Below are positions 50,701-59,656 of a stretch of 64,000 nucleotides of DNA, one piece after another. Within the stretch, counting starts at the first letter, position 1. Every line of letters begins with the position of its first letter. Under the pieces are notes generated by a model that was not told the origin of the DNA, did not search any database, and saw nothing but the letters and a program-made list of their open reading frames with translations. The position numbers and the translations under genes are program-made. The DNA is from Leptolyngbya boryana PCC 6306 (lineage in GTDB: Bacteria > Cyanobacteriota > Cyanobacteriia > Leptolyngbyales > Leptolyngbyaceae): assembly GCF_000353285.1 (NCBI RefSeq), contig NZ_KB731324.1:3180577-3244576 (forward strand), written 5' to 3'.

Positions 50701-52536
50701 CTAACTTCGAGACTGAGGCAACAACGCGATCGGGTTTACAGCCCCCCGACCGGGTACATGAACTTCAAAATGTGAGTGAGGACCCGTACTGAAACCTGTA
50801 CTTCCCATCTCAGCAATTTGCTGCCCTTGTCGGACTTGTTGACCCACACGAACCAGAATCCGGTTGTTGTGAGCATAGAGCGTCACACTACCATCTGCAT
50901 GTTCAACTTCCACAAGCTTCCCGTAACCGCCATCATTCCAGCCAGCCGTCACAACTTTACCGGAAGCGGCTGCAACAATCGGAGTCCCAACCGGAGCTGC
51001 GATATCGATCCCTTTGTGCATCCGTCCCCAACGCCAGCCATAAGGAGAAGACAATACCCCTTTCGCAGGCCACATATAGCCCTTGAAGCGATCTCCTGGC
51101 ATATAAGCGTCAGAGCGCCCCAGAGGCGGCAAGTTCGGCGAAACCGTCTTGCCAACCGGAGAACGCAGAATAGGTGCGTAAGACTCAGATCCAGCTGGCG
51201 CAGTCGCAACCACTTGACGCTGTGGCTTCGGTGCGTCTGCTAACATTCGCTCTAAACGCGTTTGACCAGAGTTGTTTACATCAGAACTATTGGCACTACG
51301 GCTCGTCGTGCGAAGGGAAGAGACCGTACGATTCGGGTTGAACTGAGGATTACGACGAGAAGAAACTGCTTCGGCGGCCTTCGGCGCTTCACGATTTACA
51401 GAGCGAGATTGATAGCGTTCTCTCAGTCGCGAGATTTCGCCCAGCAAGGTATTCACGTACTGATCGTCAGATCGGCGCACATCCACCTGTTGAACTTCAG
51501 GCGCGCGATTACGAGCAGGGCGGAATGCAAACTGGCGTGCATCACCGCCAATCGCTAATGGCACACTCGGATTTTGAGTCGATGCCAAACTGGGGACGGT
51601 CGGAACCTGGATATCAGCAGGAGCCTGTACTGATGCAACAGGAGCTTGCGGGGCTGGCTCAGGGAGAGCTTGAGCAACCAGAGATTGACCTGATTTTTGA
51701 GGAACTTGAATGAATTGGTTTGCCTGCACCAAATTGGGGTTATTCAGGCGATTCAGTGCTGCTAGGTCGCGAGCTGTCATGCCATGCGCTTGTGCGATCG
51801 AGGAAAGCGTTTCACCTGGATTCACTCGATATGTGACAAGCTGCTGTGACTCTGCCTGAGGCATGATCGCAACGGTTTGAGATTGGGCTGGCTCCTCAGA
51901 CTTCAACTCCGCCAAACTTTGCTTCAAGCGATCACGGTTTTGCTTCAATTCAGCGAGTGCCGTTTGCTTAGGTTTTGCGACAACCGATGCTACACGTTCC
52001 GATGTGGACTGGACTTGCGGTTGCGCGGGAATCACCGGAATAGATTTGAGATTCGGTAACGACTTGATGGGAGCGCCACTGATAGTAGCTGCCATACGAT
52101 CGCCCATCGGTACCTGTAAAACTTGTCCTACCGAGAGGACTGCATTGGCTTGCAAGCTATTTAGATTCGCTAGCTTTGCAGCGTCGATGCCGTAGAGTTC
52201 GGCAATCTTCCAGAGTGTTTGACCCTCTTGAACAGTATGGGTCGTCGTGGAAGCAGCAACTGCAGTCGGTGCAGTGGCGGTGGGCGCATCTACCGAAGCA
52301 GGCGTGCCAGGTGTCAGGTCAGACGCTGTCGAATCAGTGGGGACAGCCGCTTGTGCCTGTTGGGGCGCAGCGAGTCCGTAAGCACCGACTGAGAAAGCGA
52401 GTCCAAACATGGCAGCAGAGGTCCGAACGGTTCGGGATGTCTCTTGGGGCAACTGCCGGGGCTGTTCTTCAGCGCTTTCGGGTTCGATCGCGCTAAACAG
52501 AACTGAGTTTGCGTCTTGCGGAACTGCTCGTTTCAA
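50701..52536 (-). CDS. LysM / M23 peptidoglycan endopeptidase
   Basis: A 611-residue protein. TTG 52536 is the start, set by AGGAGG 8 bases upstream. A hydrophobic segment (about 39-65) directs export. Two LysM domains follow: THTVQEGQTLWKIAELYGID (about 98) and VTYRVNPGETLSSIAQAHGM (about 226). The C-terminal M23 domain has HKGIDIAAPVGTPIVAAAS, YAHNNRILVRVGQQVRQGQQ and the zinc pair GPHSHFEVH. It cleaves peptidoglycan crosslinks and resembles NlpD/EnvC-type activators or enzymes in cell division. Confidence 0.93.
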   Translation of the reverse strand: MKRAVPQDANSVLFSAIEPESAEEQPRQLPQETSRTVRTSAAMFGLAFSVGAYGLAAPQQAQAAVPTDSTASDLTPGTPASVDAPTATAPTAVAASTTTHTVQEGQTLWKIAELYGIDAAKLANLNSLQANAVLSVGQVLQVPMGDRMAATISGAPIKSLPNLKSIPVIPAQPQVQSTSERVASVVAKPKQTALAELKQNRDRLKQSLAELKSEEPAQSQTVAIMPQAESQQLVTYRVNPGETLSSIAQAHGMTARDLAALNRLNNPNLVQANQFIQVPQKSGQSLVAQALPEPAPQAPVASVQAPADIQVPTVPSLASTQNPSVPLAIGGDARQFAFRPARNRAPEVQQVDVRRSDDQYVNTLLGEISRLRERYQSRSVNREAPKAAEAVSSRRNPQFNPNRTVSSLRTTSRSANSSDVNNSGQTRLERMLADAPKPQRQVVATAPAGSESYAPILRSPVGKTVSPNLPPLGRSDAYMPGDRFKGYMWPAKGVLSSPYGWRWGRMHKGIDIAAPVGTPIVAAASGKVVTAGWNDGGYGKLVEVEHADGSVTLYAHNNRILVRVGQQVRQGQQIAEMGSTGFSTGPHSHFEVHVPGRGAVNPIALLPQSRS

Positions 52537-53347
52537 AAAAACGACCTCCTAAAGTGTGCAGCATTTAACTGTCATCGAGTGCGAAACCTTTTGCCAGTCA
52601 CTCGATTTGGTTTTTCAAATCGTTCGGAGCCAATCCGGAGCCATTACTCAAACCAGGGAACCCGCTTCTCCCAAATTGGGAAAATCCGGAATGCTCGATG
52701 CATCTTTTCGTATCCGAAAGAATCGATAGCAGATATTCCAACTGGCTGTCAACTCGTCTGAGTTGAATAAACTGGCTGAATCCCAGATGCTGTAAGGCTG
52801 CAAAGAATTTAGAAAAATCCTTTGGCAACGAGGCAAAAATTAGGGGAGCCAGTGTGTTCATCAGGGTCAAGTGAGACAGAAAGTTTAGCTGATTTGGTGA
52901 ACTCGGAGTGAATCATCCCGACTGAGATGTTTTAGAACAAATTCGAGATTTTAGTCAAGCCATTTGTCGTCCGTATTTGATGACAAGAAGTTAATGTAAA
53001 GAATATCATCGCTCAACCGTGAAATCATGCAGGCGACAGAGCACGTCTATTTGGTTTCTCTATGGTTTAGATTTCTGAAATCCAGTGTGGCTGTAGGTTT
53101 GAATATGATATTTACTCACAATTCAGTTGAATGAAGCTGATAGAAAATCCGCGAGATTACGGACGCGAAGAATGAATTTTCAGATATGGATTTCTTATCT
53201 AAGAAGCGGCATTCGGTGATCTAAATAACTAATTAACTGTGAGAACGTTGCAGGTTGTGGGAGGAGCGATCGCGCTTGGGAAGAAATTGTGCGATCGCTC
53301 CTGCTCCTATCTATCTCATATCTATATATATATATGTGGGAAAACAA
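52537..53347. other. Long leader / intergenic region upstream of the M23 gene
   Basis: An 811-bp gap. It contains the M23 ribosome binding site, a hairpin CGAGTG...CACTCG (about 52577-52605), and a TA-rich run at 53312-53334. A 90-residue frame on the minus strand (52598-52870) is possible but has no family. In other cyanobacteria c-di-AMP riboswitches precede such hydrolases; I do not see the conserved motif here with confidence. Confidence 0.45.
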
Positions 53348-53809
53348 CTAACTCAGGTGCCCGAGTTGACGGCGCGCTTCAAACAGCCCAAGTGCGGCGC
53401 TGACCGAGAGGTTAAAGCCCCGCACTGCAGGTTGAGTAATGGGAATATAGGCAAGAATTGGGCAAGTCTGCATCACGTCGTCAGGCAGACCTGCGGTTTC
53501 ACAACCAAACAAGAGCCAGTCATCGTCTCGATACTGAATTTGGGTGAAGTTCTGGGTCGCTTTGGCACTGAAGCCGATCCAGCGTCCACCCTGGCTTTGA
53601 GAGTAAGTTTGGAAGTCGTCGATCGAATCGTGAACCGTGAGGTTGACGTATTCCCAGTAGTCGAGACCCGCACGCTTGAGATAGCGATCGCTAATTTCAA
53701 AACCTAGCGGGGCAACGAGGTGAAGTTCAGTTTGAGTTGCGGCACAAGTGCGGGCGATATTACCTGTATTGGGCGGAATTTGGGGATGAACGAGAACAAC
53801 TTTAGGCAT
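53348..53809 (-). CDS. trmL: tRNA (cytidine(34)-2'-O)-methyltransferase TrmL
   Basis: A 153-residue SPOUT-class methyltransferase that methylates the wobble ribose of certain leucine tRNAs. Family signatures are VVLVHPQIPPNTGNIARTCA at the start, LLFGCETAGLP in the middle, and the knot IPITQPAVRGFNLSVSAALG. Length and motifs match TrmL. It is likely transcribed alone from the minus strand; the TPR gene lies upstream behind a terminator. Confidence 0.94.
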   Translation of the reverse strand: MPKVVLVHPQIPPNTGNIARTCAATQTELHLVAPLGFEISDRYLKRAGLDYWEYVNLTVHDSIDDFQTYSQSQGGRWIGFSAKATQNFTQIQYRDDDWLLFGCETAGLPDDVMQTCPILAYIPITQPAVRGFNLSVSAALGLFEARRQLGHLS

Positions 53810-54133
53810 GAGTTAATCGATACTTTGGATGAGAATGAACGAGATCCTGCTTAAAAAGTAGAAAATCATGCTCATATACGATTTTTTAATGATTGAGCAC
53901 AAAGAAGAATTGATTAAATATTCTAATTACATCGGCATATCCACCGAAAGTGAGATAAACCTCCTTGATTTGTTATCAATTTCCAACTTTTTAGTAGAAA
54001 AACTTGTGGTTTCTCTCAGATAAGCTCAGGCAGATCGCTTAGAAGATCCAGACATATCGCTGAGCAAGAAAATTAGCTAGAATTCCGATAGGATAAGGGT
54101 TTTCGTAATCTAGATTACAGTTTATCGACAAAC

Positions 54134-54179
54134 AAAAAAGCCAGGTTGGAAAATTTTTTCTCCAATTTCTGGCTTTTTT
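54134..54179. terminator. Bidirectional rho-independent terminator
   Basis: AAAAAAGCCAG pairs with CTGGCTTTTTT. The loop carries GTTGGA and TCCAATT. T-runs occur on both strands. It ends the TPR gene (minus strand). The rest of 53810-54197 shows no gene. Confidence 0.85.
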
Positions 54180-54197
54180 AGGAATGAGATAGACGCT

Positions 54198-55118
54198 CTA
54201 ATTGCTTTGAGCAGGATTTGTGGGAGCCGCTCCTGGATTTGGCGTAGCGGGAGCAGAATTGGTTGGGCTAGTAGTTGGGCTAGTGGTTCCCGACTCTGAA
54301 GCTGAAGGTTGAGTTGTACTTAACCGAGTGATTTGATCTTTAAATTGAGCAGGTGCGAGAGAGGTCGCTTTATCAAAGAGCGGTTTTGCCTCATCGTTTT
54401 TACCCTGTTCCTTCAGCACTAGGGCTTTGTAGAGAACTGGCTGAAAATCGTTGGCATTGGTTTTAGAAGCCTCATCAAATGTGGTTAAAGCTTCGTCATA
54501 GCGTTTTTGAGACGCAAAAACTTTGCCGAGTAAGACTTGAACTGCAGTGGTATCTACACTATTCGGCTGAGTTTTATTGGCGGTTGGAGCTTGTTTGAGG
54601 GTGTCTTGTAACAGCCCGATCGCGGCTTCAGGACGTTTTTGTTTGATTAATAAGTCTGAAATTCCAGCGAGCGCATTCAAATCACCGGGTTTGGATTGCA
54701 AAATATTGCGGTAAGCTTGTGCGGCTCCTTCTGGATCGTTCAACTGCTGTTTTGCCTGAGCGAGCAGAACGGCATATTCAGTCTGATTCGGATTGAGTTT
54801 GACGAGTTTTTCGAGCGGGTCAATCACCCCTTTAACATCGTTGAGCTTGAGCCGCGCTTCTAAAAGCCCGCGCAGAGCAGTCGAGTTTTCGGGTTCACGC
54901 TTGAGAACTTCTTCGTAGCCTCTCGCTTGTGCTTCGATATCCGCTTTTTGATCTTGAGGAGTGGCGGCTTGAGAAGGGCTAGGATTTGGCTTATTGGCTT
55001 GTGAGTTACTGCTAATCGCAGAGGTAACCAGGGGTAACATCGTCACACCCAATAAGCCGACCGTTGCCACGATTAAGACAAGGTTCAGGAGCCAACGATT
55101 TTTGCGCGTTTCGGTCAC
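54198..55118 (-). CDS. Membrane-anchored TPR protein
   Basis: A 306-residue protein from GTG 55118 with GAGG upstream. An N-terminal membrane segment (LLNLVLIVATVGLLGVTML) is followed by a Pro/Ser linker and at least five TPR units (residues about 65-255, for example EVLKREPENSTALRGLLEAR and VLLAQAKQQLNDPEGAAQAY). The last 40 residues are Ser/Pro/Thr-rich and look disordered. It is a thylakoid or plasma membrane scaffold by type; the partner is unknown. Confidence 0.85.
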   Translation of the reverse strand: MTETRKNRWLLNLVLIVATVGLLGVTMLPLVTSAISSNSQANKPNPSPSQAATPQDQKADIEAQARGYEEVLKREPENSTALRGLLEARLKLNDVKGVIDPLEKLVKLNPNQTEYAVLLAQAKQQLNDPEGAAQAYRNILQSKPGDLNALAGISDLLIKQKRPEAAIGLLQDTLKQAPTANKTQPNSVDTTAVQVLLGKVFASQKRYDEALTTFDEASKTNANDFQPVLYKALVLKEQGKNDEAKPLFDKATSLAPAQFKDQITRLSTTQPSASESGTTSPTTSPTNSAPATPNPGAAPTNPAQSN

Positions 55119-55300
55119 GGGATTACCTCACAGTTCTTTGCAGAAGTCAACAGGCTAAATGGGATTAGCAGATTCAACGATAGCGCAAAGTTGTGAAATG
55201 GAGGCGGAAATGTGGGGAGTGGGGAGATAGGGGGTGAGGAGAGCAGTAGAGATCTCACATCATTTGCTTTTACCCTACTACTCCCTACTCTCTACTTAAA

Positions 55301-55606
55301 CTAGGCTTGAGCAGGTCGCTGAGTTGCCACTGGCGTAGACGACGATCGCGGTTCTGCTGCGGGGTCAACTTCTTTCAGTTCGATGTGATTTAACAGCGTC
55401 GTGACAAATGCAAATAGGAGAAAGGGGAGCGATAAAACGAGAATTAAACCGACCGTTGCAAGTGCGTAAATAGGGCGACTTGCACCCATCATTGCCATTG
55501 CAGATGCCAAACTGAGAAAAATGACGATCAACCAAACAATAATCTGACCGTAGATGTCGCCAAACGAGAGCGTACAGACCATTCGGTAACGGTGCATGTT
55601 ATTCAT
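55301..55606 (-). CDS. Small two-span membrane protein
   Basis: A 101-residue protein with two or three hydrophobic segments (about 20-40, 45-75: IIVWLIVIFLSLASAMAMMG and YALATVGLILVLSLPFLLFA) and a short acidic/Pro-rich tail. It follows the response-regulator gene on the same strand. It looks like a conserved cyanobacterial hypothetical protein. Function unknown. Confidence 0.7.
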   Translation of the reverse strand: MNNMHRYRMVCTLSFGDIYGQIIVWLIVIFLSLASAMAMMGASRPIYALATVGLILVLSLPFLLFAFVTTLLNHIELKEVDPAAEPRSSSTPVATQRPAQA

Positions 55607-55765
55607 AATGCTCCAAACATCAGCAAGATTTGAGAGATTATCTAAACGTAACGCTGATCAACAGATGGAGTCGATTTCTCAAGAATATTGAAAGGATCTG
55701 TAATTTTCCCTCAAGGCAATGATCCGCAGTGGGGTAGAAAAGTTAATCAAATTGCGGCAGGCGGA

Positions 55766-56146
55766 TCAGTTTGACGTGGCTGAGCGAGACAGTAAATAAT
55801 CGATCGCACTTAACATCTCAGCAGGTGGACAGGGTTTGATCATGTACGCATCTGCACCTTGTTTCATGCCCCAGTAGCGATCGAAATCTTCACCTTTAAT
55901 CGAACAGATCATGACTGGAATGTTCTGGCTGCGTGGATCACTTTTGATCCAACGGCAAAGCTCATAGCCATTCATGCGCGGCATCACGACATCTGTAATG
56001 ACCAGATCGGGTGGATGTTTTTGAATGACGGATATGGCATCAACACCATCATTCGCAACGGCAACATCAAATCCTTGATGCCGCAATTCGGTAGAAATGA
56101 GTTCTCGCACAACCGCGCTATCGTCCACGACTAAAACCCAACTCAT
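55766..56146 (-). CDS. CheY-like response regulator (receiver only)
   Basis: A 126-residue receiver domain. VLVVDDSAVVRELIS gives the acidic pair, DLVITDVVMPRMNGYELCRW holds the phospho-accepting Asp, VMICSIKG the conserved Ser/Thr, and AYMIKPCPP the Lys. It has no output domain. ATG 56146 has AAGGAA 6 bases upstream; the GTG five codons earlier is less likely. It resembles the CheY-like proteins of cyanobacterial pilus/phototaxis systems. The kinase partner is not in the window. Confidence 0.92.
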   Translation of the reverse strand: MSWVLVVDDSAVVRELISTELRHQGFDVAVANDGVDAISVIQKHPPDLVITDVVMPRMNGYELCRWIKSDPRSQNIPVMICSIKGEDFDRYWGMKQGADAYMIKPCPPAEMLSAIDYLLSRSATSN

Positions 56147-56249
56147 AGCGATTCCTTCCACTCAACCTGGTATCTAGCCTTACTATTTGCATTATTCATC
56201 GAACTTCAGACCGCTTCCGAGAAAAATCTGTGAAGAGAGTGTGAAGGGT

Positions 56250-57059
56250 TTAAACAGGTTTTTTGCCGTTCAGAACTGGAGTTCGGTTGATGGCGAGGGG
56301 TCGATCGAGATGTTTTGCCCGATATTGTCCTAAGACATATTGATCGACGTGTTGGAAAATGACGATCGGGGCTGTGACGCGGCAAGTAAAAAACTCGATC
56401 GCAGCTCGCCCCTCTGAAACTCGGACTTTGGGTGAAAAATCTTTCGGGGGTTCAGTTCGCCACTGCCAATTTGCAGAATCTGGAGGCGCATCGATCAATC
56501 GATGGTGTACCCAGTCTGCAACCTGCCCAATTTTTCCCATTTCCAGAAGTTCACGGCGTAAGAGTGAAGCCATCACAAAAGACCGGGGAGAATGATCGCC
56601 GTCGATCGCGTCCATGCAGTCTGCCAATGCGCCTTCAGGTTGAGGAGGATTGTCGCGTCCGCTGGCTGTGAGTAATGCTTTTTCCAGATGAGAAGTGGTA
56701 CTACAGGACTCAGGTAGTGCCCAAGTTACGCCTGTCCCGTCTTCCCCTAGACGAAAGAGATAAGTCACTAAACGAAAATCGGGCTTGAGTTTGATGCTTG
56801 GAAGTGTCACGAGGACAGCACCAGGGTTTGTGGCGCTAATAAACCATCGCCCTTGATTATTCGGCATTTGCAGCGTTTCATCGAGTGAACTGCCGAAGTG
56901 AAATAAGCTGCCTAACTCCTCTAAGGAATCGGGTTTTGGAGGTTCATCCATGTTGTTGTAGAGATTGGGATGATTCTCAGATTCGGGTACAACCAAAGCA
57001 GATCTCAAATGTTGTCGAATTTTTTGGAGGACTTCGAGTGGAACTCTTTGGGTAGACAT
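56250..57059 (-). CDS. Conserved hypothetical protein
   Basis: A 269-residue protein without signal peptide or clear domain. It contains QGRWFISATNPGAVLVTLPS and RLVTYLFRLGEDGTGVTWAL in the beta-rich centre and SPRSFVMASLLRRELLEMGK in a helical section. Codon use is like the neighbouring core genes. It looks conserved in cyanobacteria, but I cannot name it. Confidence 0.75.
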   Translation of the reverse strand: MSTQRVPLEVLQKIRQHLRSALVVPESENHPNLYNNMDEPPKPDSLEELGSLFHFGSSLDETLQMPNNQGRWFISATNPGAVLVTLPSIKLKPDFRLVTYLFRLGEDGTGVTWALPESCSTTSHLEKALLTASGRDNPPQPEGALADCMDAIDGDHSPRSFVMASLLRRELLEMGKIGQVADWVHHRLIDAPPDSANWQWRTEPPKDFSPKVRVSEGRAAIEFFTCRVTAPIVIFQHVDQYVLGQYRAKHLDRPLAINRTPVLNGKKPV

Positions 57060-57286
57060 GGGTGAAAAGGGGCGGGAGAAGACTTCTATCGTTTCTATAA
57101 AGTGCCCCGAAGTCAGCTAGAAGTTTGTACGAGGAAATCGAGGAATCAGGGTGAGGAACTTGAGAAATCAGCAATCAAGAAATCAGCGATCGTCACGCAT
57201 TGCGGTACGAAGGAGTACAGTCTCATTTCTCCCCCGTTCTTCATAACCCTTCATAATAGAAGGAGCTTTTTCACGATGTCGAAACT

Positions 57287-58801
57287 ATGCCGAGAGACTT
57301 GCGAGGATTTATCAAACAGATCGAAGAGCGCGGACAGTTGCGTCGAATTAAGACGCTGGTTGATCCGGATCTAGAAATCGCTGAGATTGCAAATCGGATG
57401 TTGCAACACGGCGGGCCAGGATTGCTGTTTGAGAATGTGAAAGGGTCAAACTATCCGGTTGCTGTCAATTTGATGGGAACTGTCGAGCGGGTTTGCTGGG
57501 CGATGAATATGGAGTCGCCGCTTGAGTTAGAAACGTTGGGGAAAAAGTTAGCGCTGTTGTATCAGCCACGTCCGCCGAAGAAATTTTCTCAAGCGATCGA
57601 ACTTGGAAAAGTTCTATATGATGTCGTTCAAGCCAAACCTGCGCGGGACTTTTTCCCTCCTTGTCAGCAAATTGTGCTGAAAGAAGGTGAGTTTGATTTT
57701 AATCAAATGCCGTTTTTGCGCGTGTATCCGGGTGATGCAGGTAAAGTTGTCACGCTGGGATTGATGATTACGAAAGATCCTGAAACGAAAATTCCGAATG
57801 TTGGAGTTTATCGCTTACAGGTGCAATCGCAGAATACGATGACGGTGCAATGGCTTTCGGTGCGTGGCGCGACTCGACATTTAAGAAAAGCAGCAGAACG
57901 CGGTGAGAAATTAGAAGTTGCGATCGCGCTCGGGGTTGATCCTCTAATTATTCTGGCGGCGGCAACTCCTTTACCTATCGATCTTTCCGAATGGCTGTTT
58001 GCCGGAATTTATGGGGGAACGGGCGTACATTTAGCAAAATGCAAAACCGTTGATCTAGAAGTGCCAGCAGATTCAGAATTTGTGTTTGAAGGAACGATTA
58101 CACCCGGAGAGACCGGTGTAGATGGGCCTGCGGGTGATCACATGGGGTATTACGGCGGGGTGAATGAGAAAGCGCCCTTGCTCAGATTCAACTGCGTGAC
58201 GCATCGGAAAGATCCAATTTATTTGACAACCTTTAGTGGTCGTCCACCGAAGGAAGATGCCATGATGGCGCTCGCGTTGAACCGTATCTATACTCCGATT
58301 CTGCGTCAGCAAGTCCCAGAGATCATTGATTTCTTCTTGCCGATGGAAGCGTTGAGCTATAAAGCGGCGGTTTTATCGATCGATAAAGCTTATCCAGGTC
58401 AAGCGAGACGTGCAGCCTTGGCATTTTGGAGTGCGTTGCCGCAGTTTACTTACACTAAGTTTGTGATTGTGGTCGATAAGGATATCAACATTCGCGATCC
58501 GAGAGCCGTAGTCTGGGCGATTACGTCTAAAGTCGATCCGGCGCGGGATGTGTTTATCCTGCCTGAGAATCCATTTGACTCCTTGGACTTTGCGACGGAG
58601 AAACCGGGTTTGGGCAGTCGGATGGGAATTGATGCGACGACGAAGATTTTCCCAGAAACAGATCGACCCTGGGCAGACCCGCTGAAGTCTGATCCGGATG
58701 TCGCTGCAATGGTCGATCGACGTTGGGCGGAATATGGGCTTGCCGATTTGGAATTGGGTGAGGTTGATCCGAATCTGTTTGGCTACCAAATCGAGCAGTA
58801 A
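57287..58801 (+). CDS. ubiD: UbiD-family decarboxylase
   Basis: A 504-residue prenylated-FMN-dependent decarboxylase. It starts MPRDLRGFIKQIEERGQL; FENVKGSNYPVAVNLMGTVE and RKAAERGEKLEVAIALGVDP are family segments. FEGTITPGETGVDGPAGDHM carries the catalytic Glu residues, and SGRPPKEDAMMALALNR follows. In cyanobacteria this family removes the carboxyl group of 4-hydroxy-3-prenylbenzoate in plastoquinone synthesis. A UbiX partner that makes the cofactor is not in the window. Monocistronic. Confidence 0.93.
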   Translation: MPRDLRGFIKQIEERGQLRRIKTLVDPDLEIAEIANRMLQHGGPGLLFENVKGSNYPVAVNLMGTVERVCWAMNMESPLELETLGKKLALLYQPRPPKKFSQAIELGKVLYDVVQAKPARDFFPPCQQIVLKEGEFDFNQMPFLRVYPGDAGKVVTLGLMITKDPETKIPNVGVYRLQVQSQNTMTVQWLSVRGATRHLRKAAERGEKLEVAIALGVDPLIILAAATPLPIDLSEWLFAGIYGGTGVHLAKCKTVDLEVPADSEFVFEGTITPGETGVDGPAGDHMGYYGGVNEKAPLLRFNCVTHRKDPIYLTTFSGRPPKEDAMMALALNRIYTPILRQQVPEIIDFFLPMEALSYKAAVLSIDKAYPGQARRAALAFWSALPQFTYTKFVIVVDKDINIRDPRAVVWAITSKVDPARDVFILPENPFDSLDFATEKPGLGSRMGIDATTKIFPETDRPWADPLKSDPDVAAMVDRRWAEYGLADLELGEVDPNLFGYQIEQ

Positions 58802-59089
58802 GCAGAACAGCAGATCAGATTCGGTTTCAGTTCGTTCATGACATTGAACCTTCTATGCCAAATGGCAGGGAGGAGTATCAGAACTGCGATCGCGCTCTTG
58901 ATTACGAAATTAGGGAGATGTGTGGATTAAGGCATAGCCTAAACAGAGCATTCTGCCGTAATTATGCACTCAGGCAGAGGCAATTGATCTCTAGCTAAAG
59001 AGACAGGTGATTGCACCAGTTGCTGCCTAGACTGAGAAACTAAGCGAGCGAATGACTTGCTAAATTTGTTGAGCTATGGAGGTTTAGCG

Positions 59090-59491
59090 ATGACTTTGAC
59101 ATTCAAGCGGGCGATTACTCCTGGAGTTCTTGCTGCGAGTTTAGTCAGTGCAACTCTGCTGCCGATCAAACCTGCTGCCGCCGATCAAAACATCTGGCGG
59201 GACATTGGAATTGGGGCAGGAGTTGGAGCTGCATCTAGCGCAATCACGCGACATAAGGTCGTTCCGAATATTATCAACGGAGCTGCAGCCGGAGCAGCGG
59301 TCAATCAATCGCGAGATTTAACCACGAAGAAAGGTCAGCGTCCTGACTTTCTCAGAGATGCTGCTGTGGGTGCAGGAACGGGTGCAGCAGTTGGCTCCGT
59401 GACAAATCGCCGTCATGCCGTGCGGAATACTGCGAATGGAGCTGCAGTAGGAGCGGTGATTAATATTCTGACTCCGAAGCCCCGCCGTTAG
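59090..59491 (+). CDS. Glycine-zipper exported protein
   Basis: A 133-residue protein from ATG 59090, with GGAGG 6 bases upstream. A signal peptide (AITPGVLAASLVSATLLP) is followed by two Gly/Ala zipper blocks (IGIGAGVGAASSAI and VGAGTGAAVGSVTN) and repeated motifs VVPNIINGAAAGAAV and AVRNTANGAAVGAVI. Such glycine zippers insert in membranes or mediate oligomers. A strong hairpin follows. Function unknown. Confidence 0.8.
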   Translation: MTLTFKRAITPGVLAASLVSATLLPIKPAAADQNIWRDIGIGAGVGAASSAITRHKVVPNIINGAAAGAAVNQSRDLTTKKGQRPDFLRDAAVGAGTGAAVGSVTNRRHAVRNTANGAAVGAVINILTPKPRR

Positions 59492-59500
59492 GAATGGGAG

Positions 59501-59539
59501 GGGGGATATAGCACTCTTTAGAGAAATGCTATATCCCCC
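59501..59539 (+). terminator. Perfect 13-bp hairpin after the glycine-zipper gene
   Basis: GGGGGATATAGCA (59501-59513) pairs with TGCTATATCCCCC (59527-59539). No long T-run follows, so its efficiency as a terminator is not certain, but the position is right. Confidence 0.7.
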
Positions 59540-59588
59540 ATTCCCCTATTAATTCAGAGAACATTTTCGGTGCGATCGACAACTTGAG

Positions 59589-59611
59589 TTTTACTCTGCC
59601 TTAACCTCAAT
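59589..59611 (+). promoter_or_regulatory. Candidate Pho box
   Basis: CTTAACCT at 59600-59607 matches the cyanobacterial PhoB/SphR half-site (PyTTAAPyPy). A weaker unit TTTTACTC lies 11 bases before and TCTGGTAG 11 bases after. It sits about 50 bases upstream of the PhoX-like gene, which phosphate limitation usually controls. Inference from position and motif. Confidence 0.45.
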
Positions 59612-59656
59612 CTGGTAGATTCCTCCTGATGCGAGTCATGATTGGAGTTCTACCTG

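Noticed and set aside
52598-52870. 90-residue minus frame in the M23 leader
   Set aside because: A start is available but no family or coding bias is evident; it may be leader sequence.
52537-53000. Possible c-di-AMP riboswitch upstream of the LysM/M23 gene
   Set aside because: The context is right but the conserved core motifs were not found by eye; a covariance-model search would decide.
53312-53335. TA-rich run as a possible promoter or repeat
   Set aside because: Simple dinucleotide tract; no adjacent gene start makes use of it.
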